DNA from: Candidatus Freyrarchaeum guaymasense
Lineage (GTDB): Archaea; Asgardarchaeota; Jordarchaeia; Jordarchaeales; Freyrarchaeaceae
Direction: 5' to 3'
Length of the DNA stretch: 64,000 bases
Assembly: GCA_030587405.1 (NCBI GenBank)
Contig: JAUQZD010000056.1
Coordinates: forward strand, 4,645-68,644
Shown in pieces: positions 51,766-60,851 of the stretch (position 1 is the first letter of the stretch; each line of letters opens with the position of its first letter). The position numbers and the translations under genes are program-made. The notes under the pieces are model-generated. The model saw only the letters and a program-made list of their open reading frames with translations, ran no database searches and was not told where the DNA came from.

Positions 51766-52836
51766 ATGTCAAGCGGCTCTGAAGTAGAATTTGAACCCTG
51801 GAGTCGAAGGTCAATCATTGCTGGAAGCTCCTACGCCGTCCAGATAGGGAAGGTTAATGGTGAGTGGGCTGTTTGCATCTACAGAGGGAGAGAGGTTGTA
51901 GGAGTTAGAAAAACAGGTACGCTCGACATCAACGTTCTTACCTCTGTGGTTTACAATAGCATGGCGCTTCCAATGTCACATTACAGCATAATGAGAGCCC
52001 TAAGTAACTTAATAGTGGAAGCTAAAACTAGAAATCGGCCTATAACGGCTGAAGCCCCCCCAAGACCCGCCTCAGAGCCTGCTCCTCAGCCTCCTTCACA
52101 GCTAGGGGAGGCGGCTGCCGCCGTTCAGCCGCAACCATTAGAGCAAACAGCGGATGTGCAGCCTCCACCAGCTCCTAAAATTAAGATCGAAGAGGCGGAA
52201 GGGGAAGCGCCTAGTCCCGTGGCCGAAGTTAGCGAAGGCATGGAGTCTGTTGGGGAAAGCTTTTACGAGTTCTTTAAAAGAAGCGAGCTTATTGAGGAAG
52301 AAACCAAAGCTGCTGAGCAGCTGGTTGAGGAGGAAACTGGAAAAATAGAGCTTAAATTAGAGGACATCCCTCTTCCGGAAAGGTGGAATAGGAGTATTTC
52401 GAGCCTTCTCCTTCTCTGGGGTATTTCGGTCTCGTTCATCATGGAGAAAACAAAGAAGAAGGCTGATGAATTGTGGAGCTACTACAGGGATCTGATTAGG
52501 AAGTCTTGGAGTAAGGTGAAAGAGAAAAGCTTTGAAAATGTGGTGAAGCTCTTCATGCATCAGTGCCGGTTGATAGGTGCAGAATACGATGTTAAAGAGT
52601 TTACGAGCAGAAGCTTCAAGGCGGAAATAAAATGTTTAGGGTCAGCGTTTAAGGAGAGATATAAGGGACTCCTCAATCTTCCGTCAGAGTTCCCATGCAT
52701 AATATGTAAAATGCGAGGCGAGGAAATAGGGAAGCTATATGGTTTCACCGTCACCGTCGACGAGGCAGATGGTGGATGTAAAGTGAGGATGCAGGCTCCT
52801 CCCAAGGAGAGAGGCGAGGAACCAATTATCATTTAA
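51766..52836 (+). CDS. Uncharacterised protein with Pro/Ala-rich linker, partner of fusion protein
   Basis: It has three parts. An N-terminal unit with a beta hairpin and helix (SSYAVQIGKVNGEWAVCIYR) is followed by an Ala/Pro/Glu-rich linker (residues ~90-190). A C-terminal ~170-residue alpha/beta part has a cysteine pair, CIICKMRGEE. It begins soon after the stop of the 848-residue fusion gene, so the two form an operon. I take the ATG at 51766; the frame is open back to a GTG at 51664 but without a ribosome site. It may play the role that the 19199 protein plays in the other locus. No family was recognised. Confidence 0.6.
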   Translation: MSSGSEVEFEPWSRRSIIAGSSYAVQIGKVNGEWAVCIYRGREVVGVRKTGTLDINVLTSVVYNSMALPMSHYSIMRALSNLIVEAKTRNRPITAEAPPRPASEPAPQPPSQLGEAAAAVQPQPLEQTADVQPPPAPKIKIEEAEGEAPSPVAEVSEGMESVGESFYEFFKRSELIEEETKAAEQLVEEETGKIELKLEDIPLPERWNRSISSLLLLWGISVSFIMEKTKKKADELWSYYRDLIRKSWSKVKEKSFENVVKLFMHQCRLIGAEYDVKEFTSRSFKAEIKCLGSAFKERYKGLLNLPSEFPCIICKMRGEEIGKLYGFTVTVDEADGGCKVRMQAPPKERGEEPIII

Positions 52837-52839
52837 GCT

Positions 52840-54036
52840 TCAACCACTTCTTTTCCTTTTCATAAATTCCTCTAACCTGTTAAACGCTTCCTCTAAGATA
52901 TCCACTGTTGGGAGGAAAACCATCCTAAAGTGCCATCCCCCATTCTCCCCAAAACCCGACCCATTAACCAGGAGTACGCCCGCGTCGTTAAGCACCTCAA
53001 TAACAAACTCTAAGTCGTCTCTCCACTTTCTAAGGTTTATCCTCGGGAAGACGTAGAATGCCCCACGGGGCTCCTCACAGTGGAATTCGTGGATCTCGCT
53101 TAAACGTTTAAAGGTGTAATCTCTCCTTTCCCTCAGCGCGGAAACGAGTTCCTTAACGTGTTCTTTTGAACCATTAAGTGCTGCCGCCCCTGCCACTTGA
53201 GCTGGAACATTAACTGAAAGCCTCACCCGTGCTCCCTTCACAACTCCCTCCTTCACATCCTGAATGACTCCTTCTGGATCATGAAAGTAAACATACCCCA
53301 GTCGCCATCCAGGAACCAGGTAAGTCTTAGAGAGCCCATTGAGACCTATTACAGGTACGTCTCCAGCAAGCGACGCGGCACTTCTAAACCTCCCCTCATA
53401 AACTATTTGGTCGTAGATCTCGTCGGAGACTATGGGGACGCCATACTCCCCCGCCACATCTACTATTTCCTTAACCCTCCTCTCAGGGTAAACTGAACCG
53501 CATGGATTATTAGGGTTGATTAAGAAGACAGCCTTAACATTTTCATCCATCTTACTCCTCAGGTCGTCCACGTCAGGCGTCCACCCCTCATCCTCCAAGC
53601 ACCTATAAGTTCTAATCCCAACCCCGTTGAGGGCTGCGTAGGATCTGTAAGGTGGATAGGTGGGGTCTGGAAGCAGTACTTCGTCGCCTGGATCCGCTAA
53701 CGCTTGTATTACAAGCTGTATTCCCTCTGAGACCCCCGCTGTAGCTATCACATCATCAGGGGTTATACTAGTCACCTCGTTAACTTCCCTCTCTTTCCTG
53801 CAGACAGCTTCTCTAAATTCAGGGATGCCCTCCGAGGGGGCATACCCGGCACTCCTCTCCATCACGGCTTTAACCATGGCCTCCCTCACGTGGCTTGGCA
53901 CCTCGAAGAAGGGTGCAGGGTCGCCTATGTTCAAGTAAATGATCTTCCGCCCTTTCTCCTCCAAGCGCTTAGCATGAACTATAAGATCCCTTATCGCATA
54001 TTTCACACGCGAAATCCTCTCGCTAGCCTTCCCCAC
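52840..54036 (-). CDS. Class I/II PLP aminotransferase (alanine aminotransferase-like)
   Basis: Fold-type I aminotransferase features are YLNIGDPAPFFEVP, TAGVSEGIQLVIQAL, DPTYPPYRSYAALNG, FLINPNNPCGSVYP, SDEIYDQIVYEG and the PLP lysine in VIGLNGLSKTYLVPGWRLGY. The C-terminal RMVFLPTVDILEEAFNRLEEF is standard. It transfers amino groups between amino and 2-oxo acids. The LNGLSKT segment and length (398) fit AlaAT/AspAT-like archaeal enzymes. It ends four bases from the preceding convergent gene. Confidence 0.93.
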   Translation of the reverse strand: MGKASERISRVKYAIRDLIVHAKRLEEKGRKIIYLNIGDPAPFFEVPSHVREAMVKAVMERSAGYAPSEGIPEFREAVCRKEREVNEVTSITPDDVIATAGVSEGIQLVIQALADPGDEVLLPDPTYPPYRSYAALNGVGIRTYRCLEDEGWTPDVDDLRSKMDENVKAVFLINPNNPCGSVYPERRVKEIVDVAGEYGVPIVSDEIYDQIVYEGRFRSAASLAGDVPVIGLNGLSKTYLVPGWRLGYVYFHDPEGVIQDVKEGVVKGARVRLSVNVPAQVAGAAALNGSKEHVKELVSALRERRDYTFKRLSEIHEFHCEEPRGAFYVFPRINLRKWRDDLEFVIEVLNDAGVLLVNGSGFGENGGWHFRMVFLPTVDILEEAFNRLEEFMKRKRSG

Positions 54037-54088
54037 GTTTAATACTCCCTCCAGTCAGGGTTTTACGAATCCCTAAAAATAATGCACC

Positions 54089-55531
54089 TCATACAGGTTT
54101 AAGTGTTCTCAGGAAATGTTCCAATGGCCCTTTAAACCCTAGGTCTCTCGCTTGCCTCTTGGTGAACCCTCTTTCAGACGCTATCCTCCTGAGAAGTTTG
54201 TCGACGCCAGAGCCATACTGCATCGCCAGCTTATCCCTCTCCACCACCGATTTAGGGGCGGAAAAGCACCCGGCAATCTTCCTTAAAACAAGTTTCCTGA
54301 CGTATTTCCCTCTAACATTGGAAATTTTAAGTTGCGGCGGAACCCTTACTGCATAGTCGATAACATCCCCATCAAGAAACGGCCTCCTCAGAAAAACTCC
54401 GAGGGAGCTTGCTACCTCTTCCTCACGTATGAGATCCTTCTCGGCAAGTCCCTCCAACGCATCCACTAGGACGTTATGCAACGCATCATATCCCCTCTCC
54501 TCCAGCACTGTTATGTACCTAGCATATCCGCCGAAGCCCTCATCCGCCCCTGTCCCAAGTAAAGCGTAAGGTACACCATCTCTTCTTGCAGCCTTCAACG
54601 CGAAGAAAAGAGGAATCGAGAGTTCCACGTCTAGAACGTTGCATCCCACCAAACTCACTATTTCTGGAAGAACCTTCTCAACGTCTTCTGCAGAGAACGT
54701 TTCCACCTTTAACTCTAACCCCATCTCATCAGCTGTGGAGGCAGCATTTTCCACGTCCTTCCCTGATTCAACCCCTGAACAGTAAAGTCGAGGCTTCAGC
54801 CCCAACTCGTCAAGCACCTTCACTATTATCGTGCTGTCAAGCCCCCCAGAAAAAAGCACGCCTAAGCGTCCCTTACACCGTCTCGAAACAGCATTCCGAA
54901 TTAGCTTCGAAAGCTCATTCACAGCTTTATCCAAGCTAATTTTTTCATCGTAATTTCGCGGTAAAGGAGGGTAAACTCCTTTAATGCTCACCCTACCCTG
55001 TGAAACCCTTAAAATAGATCCAGCAGGGGCTGGCTTAACCTTCAAGCCTAGCCTTTCTCCACCCCTCAACCTACCCGTGAAGACAGTCATGTCATTCCTT
55101 GTACCCCAATATAATGCTTTGCACCCAAACCTGTCCCTTACCGCTATGAGCTCGCTCTCTCTAAGGATTAAGGACGCAAAGTTCCCTTCTAATGATTTTA
55201 ATCCTTCCTCAAGATCACCAAGTCGTCCTGCATTATCAACTAGGAAACGTTCAAAACCGGATTCTCCGCCGCCAAGCCGTCCCCCATAAACTTCACCATT
55301 AACTACTGACACGCTTCCCCCCTGAACATGGTAGGATACCCCCTCACCTAGGAGGGCAACTCCCACACCGCCCTTAGCCTTCTCGATTGGAGCATCCCTC
55401 ACCTTCCCTGAGAAAATCTCGCCTTTGGAGGAGGCGAAGAACGCTTGCTCCTCCTCACGGAGGATAAGCGCCTCCGCTAACACCTGAAAAACGTTAATTT
55501 CCTTTTCGGAGCAAACGCCGGCTATCACCAT
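54089..55531 (-). CDS. Asparagine synthetase-like protein lacking the N-terminal Cys
   Basis: The synthetase half is clear: LGVLFSGGLDSTIIVKVL (ATP pyrophosphatase loop), GTGADEGFGGYARY and late VRKLVLRKIA. The N-terminal glutaminase-fold half is present (GVAL.. GEVYGGR, SLEGNFASLILRESELIAVRD), but family members start MCGIAGV while this one starts MVIAGVCSEK. The catalytic Cys2 is therefore absent and free ammonia is the likely nitrogen source. The second ATG (55531) is favoured by AGGGGG six bases upstream. Length 480 residues. Confidence 0.85.
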   Translation of the reverse strand: MVIAGVCSEKEINVFQVLAEALILREEEQAFFASSKGEIFSGKVRDAPIEKAKGGVGVALLGEGVSYHVQGGSVSVVNGEVYGGRLGGGESGFERFLVDNAGRLGDLEEGLKSLEGNFASLILRESELIAVRDRFGCKALYWGTRNDMTVFTGRLRGGERLGLKVKPAPAGSILRVSQGRVSIKGVYPPLPRNYDEKISLDKAVNELSKLIRNAVSRRCKGRLGVLFSGGLDSTIIVKVLDELGLKPRLYCSGVESGKDVENAASTADEMGLELKVETFSAEDVEKVLPEIVSLVGCNVLDVELSIPLFFALKAARRDGVPYALLGTGADEGFGGYARYITVLEERGYDALHNVLVDALEGLAEKDLIREEEVASSLGVFLRRPFLDGDVIDYAVRVPPQLKISNVRGKYVRKLVLRKIAGCFSAPKSVVERDKLAMQYGSGVDKLLRRIASERGFTKRQARDLGFKGPLEHFLRTLKPV

Positions 55532-55555
55532 CAGCATCCCCCTGAAACCAATAAT

Positions 55556-55564
55556 CTTTATATT
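55556..55564 (+). promoter_or_regulatory. TATA-type promoter
   Basis: CTTTATATT with a preceding purine-rich BRE-like AATAAT predicts transcription near 55587. It coincides with an open-frame start at 55564 and so supports the TTG at 55609. Confidence 0.45.
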
Positions 55565-55608
55565 TGTTTTTTAAAGGCTGTTTTATCGTCCCTCTAGAGG
55601 TGTGGTTT

Positions 55609-56919
55609 TTGTCGAGAGAACATGTTGTGAAGGAGTTAAGGGAGCACAAGGGACTATACCTTCCAAATTACAAGCAAAATATTTTCTCGGTAGTGCCGAC
55701 GGCGCTACGCTTCCTAGACGTGGATGTTAACCGGCAAACGCTGCTCAACACGCGTTCCCTTAAAAGAGTTTTCGAAGACACGTGTTGCATGGACGCTGAA
55801 AACGTGGTATGCCTCGTAGTGGACTCTGTTGGTGTTCATCAGCTTCCCTGCTTCACCCATTTATTTGATGCTTGGAGCAGCCTTGGACGGCTTAAATTGT
55901 CCTCTGTTTTCCCAACAATAACGTCAGCCGCCATAGTTTCGATCCACCTCGGAATCCCCCCGGAAAGGCATGGAATCGTGGGGCATAAGGTGCGGTTTAA
56001 ACAGCTTGGAACAGTGGTTGACACGCTCAAAATGGCGTCAGTAAAATCCCTATCCGTTGACAGGCTCGTGAAAAGCGGAATCGACGTGAGGGTTCTACTG
56101 CTTGAAAACGGCTTCTACGATGAACTCAAAGATAAGGAGGTCGCCCACGTTGAGTTAATGCCATCCGACATAGCCGGCACAGGCTTATCTCATCTTCTTG
56201 AAGTGGAAGATATAACGGTTGGCTTTAGCAACGTTGTAGACGCCTTCTCAACCCTGCGCAAAGTCCTAGACAAGTTTGAAGGGAAGAAAAAGATAGTTAA
56301 CGTTTACTTTGGCCTGATGGACGACATAAGCCATAAGTATGGTCCTTTAAGCGAAGAGTACAGGTTAGCCGCCCACCACGTGGAGGAGGTCTTCACCCAC
56401 TTCCTCAAGGGTCTAAGCGGTAAAACCGAGAGGACCGTGTTCCTCTTCTTCAGCGACCACGGCCAAGGGCAAGTCCACGAGGAGAAAACCGTTAAAGTTT
56501 CAGAGGATGACGCTGAGGATGTTTCGCGCTTCATGGAGTCCCCCCCGGGAAGGTCGGGCAGGGTCTGCCACTTCTATGTTAAGGAAGGTGAGGAGGAGAG
56601 GGTTAAGGATTGGATTGAAGGGAAAGTTGGGGAAAACGGGGTGGTATTATCGTTCGAAGAACTATGCAGAAGTTTTAACCTTCAGGTTAAAGGCAAAAAC
56701 AGGGAAGAGTTGAAGTCTAGGATGGGAAACCTAGTGCTAGTTTTGAAGGGTGAGGCAGAACTTAAATTTCAGAGAAAAGAGAAAGAAGAAAAGGAAAAAA
56801 TAGTTGAAGAGAAGTGGCGCGGCTCCCACGGATCGACTACGCTCAATGAAATCCTGGTTCCCCTGATAGCCGCGAGAGGCGACGTACTAAAAGAAGTGTT
56901 AGGAGTGAGGAGTCGTTGA
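55609..56919 (+). CDS. Alkaline phosphatase-superfamily phosphodiesterase
   Basis: This is a nucleotide pyrophosphatase/phosphodiesterase-like protein. VVCLVVDSVGVHQLP provides the first metal aspartate. SSVFPTITSAAIVSIHLGIPPERHGIVGH holds the nucleophile Thr and the P-x-HG motif. FGLMDDISHKYGP and FLFFSDHGQGQVHEE give the remaining metal ligands. No signal peptide is visible, so it is probably cytoplasmic. The TTG is six bases after GAGGTG. It is the first gene of an operon with a glycosyltransferase and a PHP protein. Confidence 0.85.
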   Translation: MSREHVVKELREHKGLYLPNYKQNIFSVVPTALRFLDVDVNRQTLLNTRSLKRVFEDTCCMDAENVVCLVVDSVGVHQLPCFTHLFDAWSSLGRLKLSSVFPTITSAAIVSIHLGIPPERHGIVGHKVRFKQLGTVVDTLKMASVKSLSVDRLVKSGIDVRVLLLENGFYDELKDKEVAHVELMPSDIAGTGLSHLLEVEDITVGFSNVVDAFSTLRKVLDKFEGKKKIVNVYFGLMDDISHKYGPLSEEYRLAAHHVEEVFTHFLKGLSGKTERTVFLFFSDHGQGQVHEEKTVKVSEDDAEDVSRFMESPPGRSGRVCHFYVKEGEEERVKDWIEGKVGENGVVLSFEELCRSFNLQVKGKNREELKSRMGNLVLVLKGEAELKFQRKEKEEKEKIVEEKWRGSHGSTTLNEILVPLIAARGDVLKEVLGVRSR

Positions 56920-57626
56920 CTCACCCCCTATTCTCCGTTGTGATCCCAACGTATAACGAGGAGAGGTACCTTCCACTATGCCTAAACTCGGTCCTAAACC
57001 AAACGATGCCGAGGGAAAAATACGAGATAATAATAGTCGACGGGTACAGTGAAGATAACACGGTTAAGATAGCCGAGGAGAAAGCCGACAAAGTTATCTT
57101 GTCGGAGAAGAGGGGGCCAGGAGACGCCAGAAATAAGGGAGGAAGAGCTGCTAGGGGAAAGATACTTCTCTTCCTGGACGCCGACACGGTCATCTCTAGG
57201 TCCCTCATGGAGAAGGTTTACGTCGCCTTTTCAGATCCCCGAGTGGTAGGCGGAACCTGCGACATTTACCCGTTGGAACGGGATAGCCGCGGGTATGCCC
57301 TCTACTCCACGATAAACCTTCTTTATAGGGTGTTATACGCGGCGGGCTTCCCCCACGCCCAAACAAAATGCTGCTTTTACCTACGTAAAACCTTCTTGGA
57401 GGCTGGAGGATTCAAGGAGACGCTGATTGTAGCTGAGGATCAAGAGCTTGCGTGGCGCATGTCAAGGAAGGGAAGAATGGTTTACGTTAAGGACGCTGCA
57501 GCCTACTCCTCCATGAGACGTGAAAGGAGCATGGGATACGCCAGGGTTACCTGGGAATGGGTGAAGAACTACCTTATGGCCCTCATAATGGAAACGTCTC
57601 AAAGGGTATGGGAGCCTATAAGGTGA
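56916..57626 (+). CDS. Glycosyltransferase family 2
   Basis: The GT-A fold is clear: FSVVIPTYNEERYLPLCLNS, IIIVDGYSEDNTVKI, GPGDARNKGG, LLFLDADTVISRSLME (DxD), and EDQELAWRMSRKG, with the ED general-base motif. The start overlaps the stop of the phosphodiesterase gene by four bases (TTGA). It probably transfers a sugar in glycolipid or cell-surface glycan synthesis. There are no membrane segments beyond one short hydrophobic stretch. Confidence 0.92.
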   Translation: MTHPLFSVVIPTYNEERYLPLCLNSVLNQTMPREKYEIIIVDGYSEDNTVKIAEEKADKVILSEKRGPGDARNKGGRAARGKILLFLDADTVISRSLMEKVYVAFSDPRVVGGTCDIYPLERDSRGYALYSTINLLYRVLYAAGFPHAQTKCCFYLRKTFLEAGGFKETLIVAEDQELAWRMSRKGRMVYVKDAAAYSSMRRERSMGYARVTWEWVKNYLMALIMETSQRVWEPIR

Positions 57627-57636
57627 GGCGTTCACG

Positions 57637-58239
57637 TTGAGCATAGTGGACATGCACGTTCACACAGAGTACTCTCCGTGCTCCCGAACTAAAGTATCAG
57701 ACTTGCTCCTGAAGGCGGCGGACTTGCAGGTGGGCATAGCGATTACAGACCACGACACCATTAAGGGGGCGCTAAAGGCTAAGGAGCTGTCTAGAAAGTA
57801 CGACGTCAAAGTATTCGTAGGCTGCGAGATATCCAGCAGGGAAGGACAGATACTAGCTTATGGGCTAACGGAGCCCATTCCATCATATCTACCAGCCGAG
57901 TTAACCATAGACCTCATACATGAGCAGGGGGCAGTCGCCGTTGCAGCCCACCCGTTCCGCACGGACAGGGAAAGCCTCCTTGAAAAAGTGTACCATCTCC
58001 CCCTAGACGGAGTGGAAGTACTGAACCTTGCCGGTGGAGGGGTAAGTAGGGAAGCAGAGCTTGTAGCCGCTCAGAGAAGGCTCGCCCAGACAGGTGGAAG
58101 CGACGCCCACACCCTGCAACTCGTCGGAAGAGCCGGCACGCTTTTCCCATACCAAGTGGAGTGTGAAGACGACATAATAAAGGCGATCAAGAAAAGAGAT
58201 TGCAAGCCTGTCCGGCTATGGAGAACCACTAGCACGTAG
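57637..58239 (+). CDS. PHP-domain phosphoesterase
   Basis: The metal-binding PHP motifs are complete: VDMHVHTEYSPCS, ITDHDTIKGALKA, VFVGCEISSREG, VAVAAHPFRTD and GGSDAHTLQLVGRA. The family hydrolyses phosphoesters such as 3',5'-bisphosphates or histidinol phosphate. A TTG start is used ten bases after the glycosyltransferase stop, so the three genes are co-transcribed. Its 3' end overlaps the convergent 58216-58752 gene by 24 bases. Confidence 0.93.
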   Translation: MSIVDMHVHTEYSPCSRTKVSDLLLKAADLQVGIAITDHDTIKGALKAKELSRKYDVKVFVGCEISSREGQILAYGLTEPIPSYLPAELTIDLIHEQGAVAVAAHPFRTDRESLLEKVYHLPLDGVEVLNLAGGGVSREAELVAAQRRLAQTGGSDAHTLQLVGRAGTLFPYQVECEDDIIKAIKKRDCKPVRLWRTTST

Positions 58240-58752
58240 CCTGGCCTCACAAGCAAGCCTCCTCCCCCAACCGTCAAGCCTCCTCCACCATGAAGGCCAC
58301 CCTGTTTTCGCAACCCTCAACCTTCTCTCCGGGTCTTCATAAACCCATCTTAGGAGACTTATAAACCTCTCCCTCCCGCTTTTAATGGTAAGCAGCCCCC
58401 TAGGAACCCCTAAACTAGCTAAGTGTTCAAGGTATGCCCCCTCAACTAGGAGTTGAAGGTCTCCTTCAACTCTAACGCATTCAACCTTAAACTCCCTAGA
58501 AAGCCGCACCCTAGCAAGCTTTAAGACGTCCCCCCTACACACCTGAACCCGCTCCCCCCTCCTCACCTTAAGCCTTCTGAAGGCCTCCAAAACTATCCGG
58601 GCAGCCTCCTCCAGATACCTTCTCTCCCTGAAGAGCGGCTCCTGGAAATATCGAACCGGAACCACCCCCGATACGAACTCTCGGCTCTCAACCCTTAAAA
58701 CACCTATGACGCATCCGCCTACAGGATCCCCTGTTCCCGCGTCATCAACCAT
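58216..58752 (-). CDS. Conserved archaeal hypothetical (possible RNase H-fold)
   Basis: The protein begins MVDDAGTGDPVGGCVIGVLR, an acidic strand start that recalls RNase H-like folds. It continues with RERRYLEEAARIVLEAFRRL and VEGDLQLLVEGAYLEHL. The C-terminus is Trp/Arg-rich. I recognise the pattern as a conserved archaeal family of unknown function but cannot name it. The ATG at 58752 is preferred over the TTG at 58761. The 24-base convergent overlap with the PHP gene is unusual. Confidence 0.55.
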   Translation of the reverse strand: MVDDAGTGDPVGGCVIGVLRVESREFVSGVVPVRYFQEPLFRERRYLEEAARIVLEAFRRLKVRRGERVQVCRGDVLKLARVRLSREFKVECVRVEGDLQLLVEGAYLEHLASLGVPRGLLTIKSGRERFISLLRWVYEDPERRLRVAKTGWPSWWRRLDGWGRRLACEARLRASGSP

Positions 58753-58832
58753 CACGGTCAACCCCTACCATCCTCCATCACGCTTTTTAGTAAGAAAGAA
58801 TATAAAGTCTGTCGCAAAAGGGGGAGAAACAC

Positions 58833-59840
58833 ATGGTGAGGGTTGCAATCAACGGTTTTGGAAGAATAGGTAGAAACGCCTTTAGAGTAGCCCTAGAAAG
58901 AAAGGACTTAGACCTTGAGATCATAGCAATAAACGACCTCGGAGACATCAACACACTCGCCCACCTCTTAAAGTACGACTCAATCTACGGCAAATTCAAG
59001 GGGGCAATTGAAGTCGAAGGCGGCAACCTCATAGTCAACGGAAACCCAGTAAAAGTCTTAAATGAAAGGGATCCAGCGAAGCTTCCATGGAAGAACCTAG
59101 AGATAGACGTAGCTATAGAGTCCACAGGCGTCTTCACACATAGAGAGGGTGCATCCAAACACCTAGATGCAGGAGCAAAAAAGGTTATCATATCGGCCCC
59201 AGCCAGAGACCCAGACATAACAGTTGTAATCGGAGTTAACCACCACCAGTACGACCCTGAAAAACACAACATAATTTCGAACGCGAGCTGCACCACGAAC
59301 TGCCTCGCCCCAATGGTAAAGGTTTTAGATGATAACTTTAAGGTTAAACGGGGGCTAATGAGCACTACGCATGCCTATACCAACGATCAGTCCACCTTGG
59401 ACTTTCCCCACAGAGACCTTCGAAGAGCCAGAGCGGCGGCAGTCTCAATAATACCGACAACGACCGGGGCAGCCAGAGCAATAGGGCTTGTCCTCCCTCA
59501 TCTGCAAGGAAAGCTGGATGGAATAGCTCTAAGGGTTCCCGTCCCAGACGTGTCAATAGTAGACCTTGTCGTCGAAGTCGAAAAGCAGACCACAAAAGAC
59601 GAGGTGAACCAAGCCTTCGTAAAGGCCTCCCAGAACGAGCTGAAAGGCATCCTTGACGTTTCCAGCGAGCCTCTAGTGTCCGTAGACTACATCGGTAATC
59701 CACACTCAGCAGTAGTAGACTTAGAGCTCACAAGCGTCATCGAAGGAACCCTCATAAAGTGTTTAGGATGGTACGATAATGAATGGGGATTCTCGAACAG
59801 GCTAGCTGAGCTTGCATCGATGATCGGCAAAACCCTGTAA
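58833..59840 (+). CDS. gap: Glyceraldehyde-3-phosphate dehydrogenase, bacterial-type
   Basis: This is the bacterial/eukaryotic-type enzyme, not the usual archaeal type. It has VAINGFGRIGRNAFRVAL (NAD loop), SNASCTTNCLAPMVKVL (catalytic Cys), STTHAYTNDQSTLDFPH (catalytic His), and the C-terminal KCLGWYDNEWGFSNRLAEL. It oxidises GAP to 1,3-bisphosphoglycerate in glycolysis/gluconeogenesis. Length of 335 residues is normal. A GGGGGAG ribosome site precedes the ATG. Presence of this type in an archaeon points to transfer from bacteria. A second, truncated copy of its C-terminus lies at ~60670-60752. Confidence 0.95.
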   Translation: MVRVAINGFGRIGRNAFRVALERKDLDLEIIAINDLGDINTLAHLLKYDSIYGKFKGAIEVEGGNLIVNGNPVKVLNERDPAKLPWKNLEIDVAIESTGVFTHREGASKHLDAGAKKVIISAPARDPDITVVIGVNHHQYDPEKHNIISNASCTTNCLAPMVKVLDDNFKVKRGLMSTTHAYTNDQSTLDFPHRDLRRARAAAVSIIPTTTGAARAIGLVLPHLQGKLDGIALRVPVPDVSIVDLVVEVEKQTTKDEVNQAFVKASQNELKGILDVSSEPLVSVDYIGNPHSAVVDLELTSVIEGTLIKCLGWYDNEWGFSNRLAELASMIGKTL

Positions 59841-60482
59841 CCACTTTTATTTCACGCCTCCATTTCATGCACCTCTTTTTAAAACTCCATAATACCCCCT
59901 CAAGATTAGTGGACTCTCCTGCAAGTCCTTTACTGACAATTTCGAACTCTGCTGCGAAAGACAATTTATCCTATGTAAGCCCTCTTCTACACTTCTCCTC
60001 TTCGATTCTTTACCGCTTTTCTTCATAGAAATAGGTTTTGAGGTAATTATACCGCTGGTTTTTTCATTTAAAAGAATCAAAATGAGGATTAGCATTATTG
60101 TTGTTTCATTGTACGTTCCGATTTCCATTCAAGCTTCTCCACCAGTTCCCCTCATAATAATAGAAGACATACATTTATTTACTTGAGTAATTGAGTAATT
60201 GTTAAGAACGCCATGTCTTTCAACGATTCTATTTCTTCCCTTTCACAGCTATCGTCACCATTTTTCTGTTACCGGCTGTTCGTCTGATGGGCTACGTTCG
60301 AGCTAAGAAAACACAGCCTTACTAATATTTCTTCGAAATTCTCTAAAAGCCTAACTCGAACTCCACTCTTTTTCCTTCTTTTTTGAGCTTTTCTATGTCC
60401 AGTATTTAATCATTTCTTCGCCCGGTTCTGGTAACTCTTTAGGGAATATGTTTTAAATAAGTCTTGGCGTTATAGGTATTAT
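59841..60482. other. Noncoding gap, likely eroded insertion
   Basis: These 642 A/T-rich bases show no convincing gene; the longest open frame (minus strand, about 87 codons) has an unnatural composition. They lie between the intact gap gene and a transposase/GAPDH remnant, so they may represent eroded mobile-element sequence. A short direct repeat (TTGAGTAA twice, near 60182) is present. Confidence 0.4.
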
Positions 60483-60752
60483 GTGTCCAGCTCCTCATCC
60501 ACCTGCCCGACATGTGGGTTCAGGCTGAAGAAATACCCGAATGGGCTGGTGGAATGCGGAAAACATGGTTTGATGAACAGGCATGTGGCAACCTGTATCA
60601 ACCTATCGGATGGGAAGGTGTGGTTCGCCCTCAAACCCTCCCCTCACCTTCCACACCTCCTAAGCCACTCCCTTGTATGGTACGATAATGAATTCGGATT
60701 TAGCCATAGGTTAATGGAGTTAACGTCTATGGTCGGGAAAAGCGTAACTTAA
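60483..60752 (+). pseudogene. TnpB-like C-terminal remnant joined to a GAPDH tail
   Basis: The open frame encodes two unrelated pieces. Residues ~7-55 (TCPTCGFRLKKYPNGLVECG, then NRHVATCINLS) look like the C-terminal zinc-ribbon/RuvC end of an IS605-type TnpB protein. The last ~27 residues (LVWYDNEFGFSHRLMELTSM onward) are a divergent copy of the GAPDH C-terminus found at 59840. This looks like the scar of an insertion element in a second gap gene, or of a recombination event. It is unlikely to make a functional protein. Confidence 0.7.
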
Positions 60753-60851
60753 CCTCTAACCCTCACGCCTTTTATCCTTCACATTCAACTTAAATTCTTT
60801 ATAATGCTTAGAGTCCTCATCGCTCCGCTAAGAAACGGAAGTTCTTCTCTT

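Noticed and set aside
59865..60128. Minus-strand open frame in the gap after the GAPDH gene
   Set aside because: Composition is A/T-driven, with repeated Ile/Leu and Lys/Ser runs. There is no ribosome site and no family similarity.
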